Positions 1 through 8,111 are shown, counted from the stretch's first letter. The stretch: DNA of 38,640 nt from Terrimicrobiaceae bacterium (GCA_028713285.1 JAQTOP010000025.1:1-38640); one strand, 5' to 3'. Notes: generated from the sequence alone by a model not told the origin. Program-made: numbers and translations.

Positions 1-196
1 AACCACCAAGAACACCAAGAACACGGAGAGTCCAATTCGACGTGGGGCTCAGACGCGGGGACTGTCTGAGCGTATTGCCCAGGTCACCATCTGCGTCAAT
101 CTGCGCAATCTGCGGTTAAGTTCCTTCCCGCGCTCGCGTGAGCGTCTCCCCCGAATGGAACCACAGAGGCCGCAGAGCACGCAGAGGATGAGGGAA
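1..196. repeat. Partial copy of the 192-bp intergenic repeat at the window edge
   Basis: The window opens inside a copy of the repeat that forms the tandem array at 5378-6172. It carries the same modules in the same order: the AACACCAAG word, a CTCAGAC/GTCTGAG hairpin, three ATCTGCG words, and the ACCACAGAGG module. Bases 1 to about 400 match 5986 to about 6386 with one indel, so the whole 3' flank is duplicated downstream of the first two PEP-CTERM genes. The array probably continues to the left of the window. No gene is seen in 1-462. Confidence 0.85.
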
Positions 197-221
197 ACCG
201 AGGCGCCATCACCACCCCTGG

Positions 222-343
222 TGTGGTGTCACGCAAGTTCCTTGCATCAATGGGTAGGGCGGTTTCGCCGAAACCGCCGTCCCCGGACGCAAATTTCCGG
301 GCGGATCGCCATTTGATTTCTGCAAGGAACTTCTGCGACAGGA
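222..343. mobile_element. MITE-like 122-bp palindromic element, copy 1
   Basis: Near its ends are long imperfect inverted repeats, 227-246 and 321-340, sharing the core AAGTTCCTTGCA. An inner near-palindrome GGCGGTTTCG/CGAAACCGCC lies in the middle. The element is bracketed by the direct repeat CCCTGG (216-221 and 344-349). The matching place downstream of the third PEP-CTERM gene, around 7904, has a single CCCTGG and no element, which looks like an empty site. A non-autonomous insertion with a 6-bp target duplication is the favoured reading. A deletion between CCCTGG repeats in the third copy would look the same. It encodes nothing. Confidence 0.5.
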
Positions 344-404
344 CCCTGGCGCCCTTTGCGCGCGTGGCGCGAACCTCATCCCTCGATCCGGGTTGCAGGC
401 AAAA

Positions 405-441
405 GAAAAAACCCCGGGGGCGGTGGCCTCCCGGGGTTTTT
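405..441 (-). terminator. Rho-independent terminator of the beta-strand repeat gene
   Basis: A stem of CCCCGGG against CCCGGGG is flanked by A and T runs. Read on the minus strand it ends in TTTTTTCTTTT, as expected for an intrinsic terminator about 20 bases after the stop codon at 463. The flanking A/T runs could make it work in both directions. Confidence 0.8.
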
Positions 442-462
442 CGGAATTGAGTTTTGATTGGT

Positions 463-3400
463 TCAGAAGCCCTGCGCGGCCCTGCGGCGGCGGCGCAATA
501 CGACGAGCGCCAACAGGCCCGCCATGCCGAGGGCGTAGGTGCCCGGCTCGGGCACTGCCGATGCCGTGAGTGTGAGGTCATTGCCCGTTCCGCCCGAGTA
601 GCTCACCCCGTAGTTGTAGTTGCCGCTGCTGAAGTTCGAGCCGTCCGCCAGGTTGCTGAACGTTCCGGAAATCCCGGCACCGCCGGTGTTGTCGATAATC
701 GTGAAGACCGTGCCCGGCGTAATCGCGCTGCCGGGGTTCAGATCCGTGAAGCTGAAGGATGCCCCGCTGATCGTGACCCCGTTGGCCACGACCTTGTCCG
801 CGCTGTTGGCCAGGCTGCTGTTCAACTCGAACACATACGTGGCATCGGAGTTGAGCGACAGCGCCTGCGTCGTGGTGAAGGTCCCCACGCTGTTGCCGGG
901 GGCCAGGAACGAATCGCTGCTGCCAACGCTGTTGCCGACAGTCACCGTGCCCGTCGTCGAGCCGATGCCCTGCAGCGTGCCGGCTGTCACCGTCACCGCG
1001 CTTGTGAGGCTGCCATTCACCGCGAGCGTGCCCGCGCTGATCGTCGTCGCCCCCGTGTAGGTATTCGCGCCAGAGAGCGTCACTGTGCCGCTCGTGGTCT
1101 TCGTGAGCGTCGCGGAAGCACCGCCGGCGAGGATCGCGCTGATCGAGCCGTTTTGGACATTATAGAATGCGCCGGTCAGGACCGAGGTGCCGGTGCCGGT
1201 GATGCTGCCGTTTTCCAGGATGACTCCGTTGAACGCGTTGGACGTATTGAGGTTGGCGTGATTGTTGCCGAGGTCGAAGATCGCGTTCGCGCCGTTGACA
1301 TGAATGGATGAAAGGGTGCTGAGCGACCCGGTCCCGCTGACTGTCAGCGTTCCATCCAATACCAATGTCTCGCCGTTATAGGTGTTCGCCGCGCTCAGCC
1401 AGAGCGCGCCCGCGCCGGTCTTGACGAAGCCGCCGGTAGGGGTGCCGCTGATAATGCCGCTAATTTTGGCATCGATCGCCGCAGAACCGTTATCCACCTG
1501 CACCGTGCGATCCACCGCGCCTCCCAAGGCAATGGGATTTTGGAAATCGACCATGGCGTCTGCGCTGCTGGCGCCCAGAATGAGCGATGCGCCATTGGCT
1601 ACGAAGCTTCCGCTGGCCCAAGTGACCGCTGCGGATGCCCCGCCGAGGTTCACAAAACGATCCGCGCCGTAAGCAGCAAAGCCGCCGCTTCCGCCATTCC
1701 ATTGAACTTGGGTGACACCTGTGCCAAGCCCGCGTGTGAAGTCCGCAGTAAGTCCGATGACCCCGCCTCGGAAAAACAGGTTGCTGAGGCCGCCCGCCGC
1801 GCCGATGCCGCCTGGCAGAGCGTTTGCACTGCTGAGTTTCAAAACGCCTTCGGTGGCAACCGTTGCGCCGGTATAGGTGTTCGTGCCACTGAGTGAGACC
1901 AAGCCAGCTCCGGCTTTGGTGAGACCGGTCGGACCCGCGCCGTTGTTTTGGATCGTCGCGCCAATGTCCAGCGTGGTGCCGCCCGCTCCGCGATTGATGA
2001 CGATGAGATCCCCGGTGGCGCCGGAACTGCCTTGCAGATTCCCGCTGGTGATCGTCAGCGCCTTGTTATTGACGGCGCTGGTGACCAGGATGCCGTCCGG
2101 GACGGTCAGTGTCTGGCTGCCGAGATTCGGTCCGCCGGCCACGTCGTTGTTGAAGCGAAGGGAGTTGATCGTCGCTGCACTGGCCAGGCTTCCCGTGAAC
2201 CCGCCCGCCGTGGTGTTGGTGATGTTATTGGCGGCGATCCAGTTCGCCGATCCGACCGTGCTGTCATCGGTGTAAGCGGAATACGCCACGATATTGCTGC
2301 CGCCCTTGGTCGCCCAGTCGTTGCCATTGACGGTGAGCCGACGGATGAGCCCGCCCGCGTCGGTGCCGGATGTGGTGGTGACCCCGTTGGTGGCGCTGGA
2401 GGTTCCGCTTAGAGTAATGTCCAGGGCGCTGCCGGCAACGCCGTTGTTGATTCCGCCGAGGTTCAGCACGACTTCACCCGTGCCGCCTCCGGGGGCCATC
2501 ACGAGCCTAGAGGATCCCGCGTTCAGTGCCGTTGAGGCGACGGTCTGGCTGTTGCTCGTATTATCTTTTCCGGTCAATTTCAAGGTTCCGCCGTTGAATT
2601 GGGTACCGGCGGCGGAGGAGGACAGGATATTCGTTGTTGGCGCGCCGGTGGCGGAAAAATCGAGATTCAGCGTGCCGCCGTTCGCCACGAAGGTGGAGCC
2701 GGTGTAGGTATTGGCGGCGGAGAGATTCGTGGTCCCAGTGCCGCTGGCGGTAAATGACGTGGGCACGGAGTTGTCGGCGGCATTATTGCTAATGACGCCG
2801 GTGATATTGGTCGTGCCCCGGCCATTCAGAAAGATGGTATTGGCCGTGGCGGTGGTCGAAGAGAGATAGACATTCCCGGACAGCGTCAGCGCCGCTCCAT
2901 CGAGGTCGTTAAACAAATTCAATGTCGCCTGTCCTACGCCGCTAGCGCTGAAGGTCCCGCCGAACTCGATGCCTTTGTTGCCTTTGATGTCCAAACCATT
3001 GCTTTGGTAAACCACGTTGTTGGCGATTTTATTCGCACCGGTGAGGTCGGTGCTGGCCGAAAAGGCGCCGGAGTTATTGAGATAGACGGTGCCGGTGCTG
3101 AAAGCGGCCTTGTTGCCGAGAATGACATTGAATGCCTGCGAGCCCAGAATCGTGTCGCCGATGAAGGTATTGGCGGCATTCAGCGTGATCTGGCCGCCTG
3201 CGGACTGAAGACTGTTGATCGTCAAACCGCCGATGTTGGAGCTGTCCAGAGGGCTGTTGTACACGGTATTCTGGCCGGCAACGTGCAGAGCGATGGCGCT
3301 GGTGCTGTTCTTGATGCGGGCGGAGTAATCGGCGCGGTTTTGCAAACCGAGCACGCCGCCATTGAAGGTGATGTTGCCGCCATTGCCCAGGTTGCCGGAG

Positions 3401-5088
3401 ACGCCGGGTGTTTCAAAGCCGGCCACCGTATATAGATAGCCGTAGTTGATGTTTGTCGTGCCGGTGTAGGTGCTGGCACCGCCAAGGGTGAACCCAACAT
3501 TTCTATTATCCGTGTTGTAGGGAGCGATCTGCGTGACAGTGATACCCGCGCCGGCGGCACCCGAGATAGGCGCGGAGATAGTGACGCTTTGGTTATTGGT
3601 GGTGAGAACCAATTCATTGCTGGATCCGATGACCAGATTTCCCGACCCGCTCACCGTCAGTGCTCCGGTGCCGGCGTTCATCAAGCCGTTCAATGTGGTG
3701 CTGAAGCCGCCATTGGCCAAAGTTGCGGCGGCGCCGGTGTAGCGCAAGGTGTTGCCGGTAATGGCGCCGGTCTGGGTCGCGGCGGCGGCGAATTTATAAT
3801 TGGTCGTCGCGCTGGTCACGTTGCTCAAGTTGCCCGCCGTGCCATCGGTGGCGCTGGCGCCGTTGGCGATGATGTTGCCTCCGCTGACGGTAGCGTAGTC
3901 CAGGTTCGTTCCCGTGCCGACTGAAGCCCAGGTTCCCAGGATGCCGGTGGCGTCGTTGGCGTTGCTGGTTTTGACGATATTGACCGTGGCGGCCGGAGCG
4001 GTAAATGTGGCGGGAACCGCCACGCTGTTGGCGCTGAGGTTCAGCGTCGAATTGGCGTTGCGGGTGATGGCGCCCAGGTTGGCGGTAAGGGTTGAAGCGC
4101 CGTTCGCCGTCAGGACAACCGTCGAGTGGCCGGCGTTGAGTGTCGTTCCGTTGAACGCCTGGGTGTTGGTGCCGGCGACAGACGCCTTCAGATTCAAAAA
4201 CGGGGAATAGGACTCGTTAATATTGCTGTAGGAGGTGTTGAGGGAAAACAGGGATCCGCCGCCCAGAACCAGCCCGGAGGAGGAACTGACGATCGAAGCC
4301 GGCGCCGACACCGAGAAGTCCAACTGGAGCTGACCGGCCTTGACGGTGGTCGCTCCGGTATAGGTATTGGCTCCAGTCAGGATGACGCTGCCCCCCGCGG
4401 AAGTGCCGCTCCGGGTGGCCACGGTGAGAGCAATCGTGCCGACACCACCTCCATCGCTGATGACGCCGTTGAAAATCGTATTGCTTCCGCCCCCCGCACC
4501 AGCAGCGGCGACCGTGAGCGTAAGCGGAGTCACGGCACTCGTGTTCGTGACATTGTTGACGATCGTCAGGTTGGACCCGCTGGAGTTGTAATTGGTCCAA
4601 GTCTGGCTGCCGTTGAGCGCGACGTTCACTTTCTGACCGGCCGTCGCCGAACCGATGGTCACCGCGCCAAGGGGATTGATATACTGGATGCCTCCGGACC
4701 CGATGGTCAGCGTGCGGTCGGTGCCACCGCCAAGCAACGTATAAGGCGTTGAGTTTGTGCCGAAGGCCGGACTTATATTTCCAAAAATCAATCCTTGAAC
4801 AGCTTGGTCAGCATTCAGATTCACGGTCTTTAAAGGCGCGTTCAGATTCCCCGCGACATTGGTGCTAAAAACAGCGATGTCCGCGGCGCCGGGAGGCGAG
4901 CCCGGGTCGGGGGTACCCGCCGTACCGACTGTGGACCAGTTTCCAGCCGCGTCCCAACCCGCCGGGGTCGTTCCATCCCAGAAGATGTAAGCCGCTTGCG
5001 CGGTGCCACTGGCGAACGACGCCACAGCAAGCAGCGAGAGTGAGCGAAGGAGAAGATTGCGACTAAAAAAACGAGGGGACGATTTCAT
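463..5088 (-). CDS. Large exported beta-strand-repeat protein with PEP-CTERM sorting signal
   Basis: This 1541-residue protein is probably exported and anchored at the cell surface. Residues 1-32 are a typical signal peptide (basic start, hydrophobic core, ending near GTAQA). The body is rich in Gly, Ser, Thr, Asn and Ala and carries about seven repeats of the autotransporter-associated beta-strand type (form L-x-x-A-N-T-Y-T-G-x-T), near residues 239, 538, 639, 792, 1069, 1234 and 1342. A long right-handed beta-helix is inferred. The last 30 residues are a PEP-CTERM signal: VPEPGTYALG, a hydrophobic helix, then five arginines. There is no C-terminal autotransporter barrel, so exosortase processing rather than type V secretion is expected. 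Its terminator lies at 405-441 and a TTGACA box about 95 bases upstream. The ligand or substrate is unknown. Confidence 0.93.
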   Translation of the reverse strand: MKSSPRFFSRNLLLRSLSLLAVASFASGTAQAAYIFWDGTTPAGWDAAGNWSTVGTAGTPDPGSPPGAADIAVFSTNVAGNLNAPLKTVNLNADQAVQGLIFGNISPAFGTNSTPYTLLGGGTDRTLTIGSGGIQYINPLGAVTIGSATAGQKVNVALNGSQTWTNYNSSGSNLTIVNNVTNTSAVTPLTLTVAAAGAGGGSNTIFNGVISDGGGVGTIALTVATRSGTSAGGSVILTGANTYTGATTVKAGQLQLDFSVSAPASIVSSSSGLVLGGGSLFSLNTSYSNINESYSPFLNLKASVAGTNTQAFNGTTLNAGHSTVVLTANGASTLTANLGAITRNANSTLNLSANSVAVPATFTAPAATVNIVKTSNANDATGILGTWASVGTGTNLDYATVSGGNIIANGASATDGTAGNLSNVTSATTNYKFAAAATQTGAITGNTLRYTGAAATLANGGFSTTLNGLMNAGTGALTVSGSGNLVIGSSNELVLTTNNQSVTISAPISGAAGAGITVTQIAPYNTDNRNVGFTLGGASTYTGTTNINYGYLYTVAGFETPGVSGNLGNGGNITFNGGVLGLQNRADYSARIKNSTSAIALHVAGQNTVYNSPLDSSNIGGLTINSLQSAGGQITLNAANTFIGDTILGSQAFNVILGNKAAFSTGTVYLNNSGAFSASTDLTGANKIANNVVYQSNGLDIKGNKGIEFGGTFSASGVGQATLNLFNDLDGAALTLSGNVYLSSTTATANTIFLNGRGTTNITGVISNNAADNSVPTSFTASGTGTTNLSAANTYTGSTFVANGGTLNLDFSATGAPTTNILSSSAAGTQFNGGTLKLTGKDNTSNSQTVASTALNAGSSRLVMAPGGGTGEVVLNLGGINNGVAGSALDITLSGTSSATNGVTTTSGTDAGGLIRRLTVNGNDWATKGGSNIVAYSAYTDDSTVGSANWIAANNITNTTAGGFTGSLASAATINSLRFNNDVAGGPNLGSQTLTVPDGILVTSAVNNKALTITSGNLQGSSGATGDLIVINRGAGGTTLDIGATIQNNGAGPTGLTKAGAGLVSLSGTNTYTGATVATEGVLKLSSANALPGGIGAAGGLSNLFFRGGVIGLTADFTRGLGTGVTQVQWNGGSGGFAAYGADRFVNLGGASAAVTWASGSFVANGASLILGASSADAMVDFQNPIALGGAVDRTVQVDNGSAAIDAKISGIISGTPTGGFVKTGAGALWLSAANTYNGETLVLDGTLTVSGTGSLSTLSSIHVNGANAIFDLGNNHANLNTSNAFNGVILENGSITGTGTSVLTGAFYNVQNGSISAILAGGASATLTKTTSGTVTLSGANTYTGATTISAGTLAVNGSLTSAVTVTAGTLQGIGSTTGTVTVGNSVGSSDSFLAPGNSVGTFTTTQALSLNSDATYVFELNSSLANSADKVVANGVTISGASFSFTDLNPGSAITPGTVFTIIDNTGGAGISGTFSNLADGSNFSSGNYNYGVSYSGGTGNDLTLTASAVPEPGTYALGMAGLLALVVLRRRRRAAQGF

Positions 5089-5377
5089 GCTTTTGGGGTT
5101 GTTGCCCAGGGGGTTGGACAGGTTACTGAGGGGGGATTGGGGGGGTGGAGGATTGTTGGCAGCGTGGCGGTATTGAAAAAAATGTCAAAATAAATTTGAA
5201 CAAATTTCAATGCGGCGCGCGGGTGACGCAGTTTTCCCACCGAAAATGCAGGCGGACACAGAGAAGAACGGGCCGGAATGAAAATTTCGGAGGAGACGCA
5301 TTGCCGTGTCGAGATTTTGACAGCGGGAAGGCATCGCGGTTTTCTCCGCGCCTTTGCGCCTTCGCGTGAGATTTCCC
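5089..5377. other. Non-coding upstream region shared with the third PEP-CTERM gene
   Basis: No gene is seen here. From about 5170 to 5345 the sequence is collinear with 9230-9400 upstream of the third PEP-CTERM gene. Shared words are the TTGACA box, GCGGGTGA, GCAGTTT and AATGCAGGCGGA at matching distances. Bases 5343-5377 hold a dispersed module (CTCCGCGCCTTTGCGCC form) facing the ACCACAGAGG module of the adjacent array in inverted orientation. Confidence 0.6.
5183..5188 (-). promoter_or_regulatory. TTGACA box upstream of the beta-strand repeat gene
   Basis: On the minus strand this reads TTTTGACA about 95 bases before the ATG, followed by CAATACCGCCAC. The third PEP-CTERM gene has the same box and a nearly identical following segment at the same distance. 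The spacing of 17 bases leads to a poor -10 (ACGCTG), so it may be a -35 element or another protein-binding site. Confidence 0.4.
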
Positions 5378-6172
5378 TGAATGGGAACCACAGAGGGCAC
5401 GGAGCACACGGAGGATTGAACCACCAAGAACACGGAGAGTCCAATTCGACGTTGGGCTCAGACGCGGGGACTGTCTGAGCGTATTGCCCAAGTCACCATC
5501 TGCGGCAATCTGCGCAATCTGCGGTTAAGTTCCTTCGCGCTCTCGCGTGAGCGTCTCACCTGAATGGGAACCACAGAGGCCGCAGAGAACACGGAGGATT
5601 GAACCACCAAGAACACCAAGAACACGGAGAGTCCAATTCGACGTGGGGCTCAGACGCGGGGACTGTCTGAGCGTATTGCCCAGGTCACCATCTGCGTCAA
5701 TCTGCGCAATCTGCGGTTAAGTTCCTTCGCGCGCTCGCGTGAGCGTCTCACCTGAATGGGAACCACAGAGGCCGCAGAGAACACGGAGGATTGAACCACC
5801 AAGAACACCAAGAACACGGAGAGTCCAATTTGACGTGGGGCTCAGACGCGGGGACTGTCTGAGCGTATTGCCCAGGTCACCATCTGCGTCAATCTGCGCA
5901 ATCTGCGGTTAAGTTCCTTCGCGCTCTCGCGTGAGAGTCTCACCTGAATGGGAACCACAGAGGCCGCAGAGAACACGGAGGATTGAACCACCAAGAACAC
6001 CAAGGACACGGAGAGTCCAATTCGACGTTGGGCTCAGACGCGGGGACTGTCTGAGCGTATTGCCCAGGTCACCATCTGCGTCAATCTGCGCAATCTGCGG
6101 TTAAGTTCCTTCGCGCTCTCGCGTGAGCGTCTCACCTGAATGGGAACCACAGAGGCCGCAGAGCGCACAGAG
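5378..6172. repeat. Tandem array of a 192-bp intergenic repeat, four units plus a partial
   Basis: Units begin at TGAATGGG at 5378, 5561, 5753, 5945 and 6137 (partial). The first unit is 183 bp because it lacks one 9-bp CAAGAACAC subunit; the next three are exactly 192 bp. Each unit contains the ACCACAGAGGCCGCAGAG module, the CCACCAAGAACACCAAG module, a hairpin CTCAGAC-9 nt-GTCTGAG, three ATCTGCG words ending in GGTTAA, and a second hairpin GTGAG-CGT-CTCAC, altered to GTGAG-AGT-CTCAC in one unit. Copies differ by only a few bases. Short open frames across it are meaningless translations of the repeat. Similar words are widespread dispersed repeats in environmental bacterial genomes. Confidence 0.9.
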
Positions 6173-6207
6173 GATGAGGGAAACCGAGGCGCCATCACCA
6201 CCCCTGG

Positions 6208-6329
6208 TGTGGTGTCACGCAAGTTCCTTGCATCAATGGGTAGGGCGGTTTCGCCGAAACGGCCGTCCCCGGACGCAAATTTCCGGGCGGATCGCCATTT
6301 GATTTCTGCAAGGAACTTCTGCGACACGA
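6208..6329. mobile_element. MITE-like 122-bp palindromic element, copy 2
   Basis: This copy has the same length as the one at 222-343 and differs at only a few positions. Its inverted repeats are 6213-6232 and 6307-6326, and the flanking direct repeats CCCTGG are at 6202-6207 and 6330-6335. One difference (CCGAAACGGCC for CCGAAACCGCC) breaks a pair of the inner palindrome. Confidence 0.5.
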
Positions 6330-6391
6330 CCCTGGCGCCCTTTGCGTGCGTGGCGCGAACCTCATCCCATGATGCGGGTTGCAGGCAAAAG

Positions 6392-6427
6392 AAAAACCCC
6401 GGGGAGTGTTGACTCTCCGGGGGTTTT
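6392..6427 (-). terminator. Rho-independent terminator of the second PEP-CTERM gene
   Basis: A hairpin of AAAAACCCC and GGGGTTTTT arms continues inward as GGGGAGT/ACTCTCC with a bulge. The outer stem matches the terminators of the other two PEP-CTERM genes. The inner stem differs from them on both sides, so pairing is largely kept. It lies about 24 bases past the stop codon at 6451. Confidence 0.75.
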
Positions 6428-6450
6428 TGAATGGATCTATGGACGCCGTT

Positions 6451-7587
6451 TTACAGGCCACGCACGAGCCGGCGGCGGCGGCGCAACACGACGAGCGCCA
6501 TCAGGCCTGCCATGCCCAGAGCGTAGTTCCCCGGCTCGGGAACCGGCAGGCCGCCGCCGAAGCTGGCGGGTGCGCTGTTATACAGACGCAACTCGTCGTA
6601 GCTGACCGAAACCGTGTCGCCCGCTACCGGGGTATTCTGTCGAATGTTCCAAGCACCGGTCTGGAAGACGGACGATGCGGAAAGGCCCACGGACCCCGCC
6701 AGGTTGAACGTCTGGGTCACGAGCAACTGGGGGCTGCTTGCGCTCGTATCGATATCACCGGTTCCAGTCACTCCGAAGAGCCGCATGGTGATCAAACCGT
6801 TCAGGTCCGTTTCGAATGTGAAGCCGATGTGCAGGGAAATTCCCTCGGCGAAACCAAACCCATTCGCAGCCTGGCTGGTCGTGATAAAAAGGTTGTTCGT
6901 CGCTGCGACGCTGTTCGTGCCATTCGTTCCTGCCGCTCCGGGCCCGGTGACAGCGGCCAGATTCGAGAAGACATTGGGGCCACCAGCGGTGTTGGCACTG
7001 GCTGCAATCTGGATCTGGATATTGCCCAAAGGCGCGGTCGAAGCGTTATAGACCCCGTTGGTGCCGGTGATAATAAATCGCAAGCCGCCCGCATTTGCCA
7101 CGCTGCCCAGGTTGTTGCTGTCGAGCAGACGAAACCAGCCACTATGCTGCACCGTGTTGAGGGTGTCGGGGCGAACGAATACATCCATTCCTCCCTGGAG
7201 GGCGGTGAACCCATTCACCTGCCCCGCGTAAAAAGTGCCCAAACCGGTGGCGGAAGATCCAGCGCCCGGGGTACTCGGGGTAAAGGTGGCGATAGCGAAC
7301 CCGCTAACCGGCGTCGTCGGGGACTGCACGGCATTCAGGTAGCCGCCGGACAACGATGATAGCGGGTTGGCGAAGCTCACCGCATCGGTGCCATTCGTGA
7401 TCGATCCGACCACGCCCGTGCCGCCCGTCGCAACGATGTTGTTGCCGGGATTGGTGTCGGTGTTGAAACTTGCGTCGAAGACCGTAGCCGCATTGGTGGC
7501 GCCCGTTCCCATGAGGAGACAGGCACTGGCAACGGCGGCGAAAGCGCGCGTGGAATTTGAACGGGGATGGGAGGTTTTGTTTTTCAT
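6451..7587 (-). CDS. PEP-CTERM exported protein, paralogue A
   Basis: This 378-residue protein is secreted and probably anchored. Residues 1-33 form a signal peptide ending near TNA. The mature part starts ATVFDASFNTDTNPGNN and is Gly/Thr/Asn-rich, with alternating hydrophobic residues suggesting a beta-sandwich like those of lectin or concanavalin-type domains; no named domain was recognised. The C-terminus is a PEP-CTERM signal: LPVPEPGNYALG, a hydrophobic helix, then RRRRRLVRGL. It is nearly identical to the gene at 8022-9149 over the whole body. A TTGACA box lies about 112 bases upstream and a terminator at 6392-6427. Neighbours are only other PEP-CTERM genes. The function is unknown; a structural or carbohydrate-binding surface role is a guess. 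Confidence 0.88.
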   Translation of the reverse strand: MKNKTSHPRSNSTRAFAAVASACLLMGTGATNAATVFDASFNTDTNPGNNIVATGGTGVVGSITNGTDAVSFANPLSSLSGGYLNAVQSPTTPVSGFAIATFTPSTPGAGSSATGLGTFYAGQVNGFTALQGGMDVFVRPDTLNTVQHSGWFRLLDSNNLGSVANAGGLRFIITGTNGVYNASTAPLGNIQIQIAASANTAGGPNVFSNLAAVTGPGAAGTNGTNSVAATNNLFITTSQAANGFGFAEGISLHIGFTFETDLNGLITMRLFGVTGTGDIDTSASSPQLLVTQTFNLAGSVGLSASSVFQTGAWNIRQNTPVAGDTVSVSYDELRLYNSAPASFGGGLPVPEPGNYALGMAGLMALVVLRRRRRLVRGL

Positions 7588-7698
7588 TTTCCGGCTTGGT
7601 TAGGACGATTGCAAAGTTCGTTGCGTCAGCGTCTTACGGGGGTTTTTGTTGAGGATTCCGGGTGGGGTTTGAACGGAAATGCCCGGATGTCAGGTTGC

Positions 7699-7704
7699 TG
7701 TCAA
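7699..7704 (-). promoter_or_regulatory. TTGACA box upstream of PEP-CTERM paralogue A
   Basis: On the minus strand this reads ATTGACAG about 112 bases before the start codon. No good -10 sequence follows at 17 bases (CATTTC). It is listed because each PEP-CTERM gene has a TTGACA box 95-112 bases upstream, although the surrounding sequence here differs from the other two. Confidence 0.3.
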
Positions 7705-7739
7705 TAGAAATTCAGTCTCGAGGGAAATTTTATTCGCAC

Positions 7740-7903
7740 GGATTCCATTAAGGGCCGCAGATTGCGCGGATCCCACAGATTAAGAGCTTCGGCACATGGC
7801 GACACCCTCATTCTCCGCGCCTTCGCGTGAGATTCGCCTGAATGGGAACCACGGAGGGCGCAGAGCACGCAGAGGATAAGGGAAACCGGGGCGCCATCAC
7901 CAT
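7740..7903. repeat. Dispersed repeat modules between paralogues A and B
   Basis: This gene-free stretch holds three module types. GCCGCAGATTGCGCGGATCCCACAGATT-like words lie at 7752-7781. A CTCCGCGCCTTCGCGTGAG module lies near 7814-7832. An ACCACGGAGGGCGCAGAGCA module follows a TGAATGGG linker near 7840-7874. The order module, linker, inverted module is the same as just before the 192-bp array at 5343-5400. The rest of 7588-7740 is upstream DNA of paralogue A with no gene. Confidence 0.65.
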
Positions 7904-8111
7904 CCCTGGCGCCCTTTGCGCGCGTGGCGCGAACCTCATCCCTCGATCCGGGTTGCAGGCAAAAGAAAAACCCCGGGGGCGGTGGCCTCCCGGGGTTTTT
8001 CGGAATTGAGTTTTGATTGGTTCAGAAGCCCTGCGCGGCCCTGCGGCGGCGGCGCAACACGACGAGCGCCAACAGGCCCGCCATGCCGAGGGCGTAGGTG
8101 CCCGGCTCGGG
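7904..8111. repeat. 3' cassette copied from the beta-strand repeat gene
   Basis: These 208 bases match 344-552 with one single-base indel and one substitution. The block covers downstream DNA, the terminator hairpin, the stop codon and the last 30 codons, and stops within the PEP motif codons. Upstream of it in the reading direction the gene follows paralogue A instead. This marks a recent recombination or gene-conversion event. Confidence 0.85.
7966..8001 (-). terminator. Rho-independent terminator of PEP-CTERM paralogue B
   Basis: The hairpin is identical to that at 405-441 except for one A fewer in the A run. On the minus strand it ends with TTTTTCTTTT about 20 bases after the stop codon at 8022. 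Confidence 0.8.

Noticed and set aside
454-1311. Plus-strand frame across the start of the island, and others antisense to the large PEP-CTERM gene
   Set aside because: They are shadows of the low-complexity beta-repeat gene.
5207-5491. Short frames in the repeat region, such as those reading AKAQRRGENRDA
   Set aside because: They translate the dispersed intergenic repeat; similar false proteins are common in database annotations of such repeats.
5378-6172. Possible CRISPR array
   Set aside because: Units are 192 bp and identical throughout, with no unique spacers between short repeats, and no cas gene is near.
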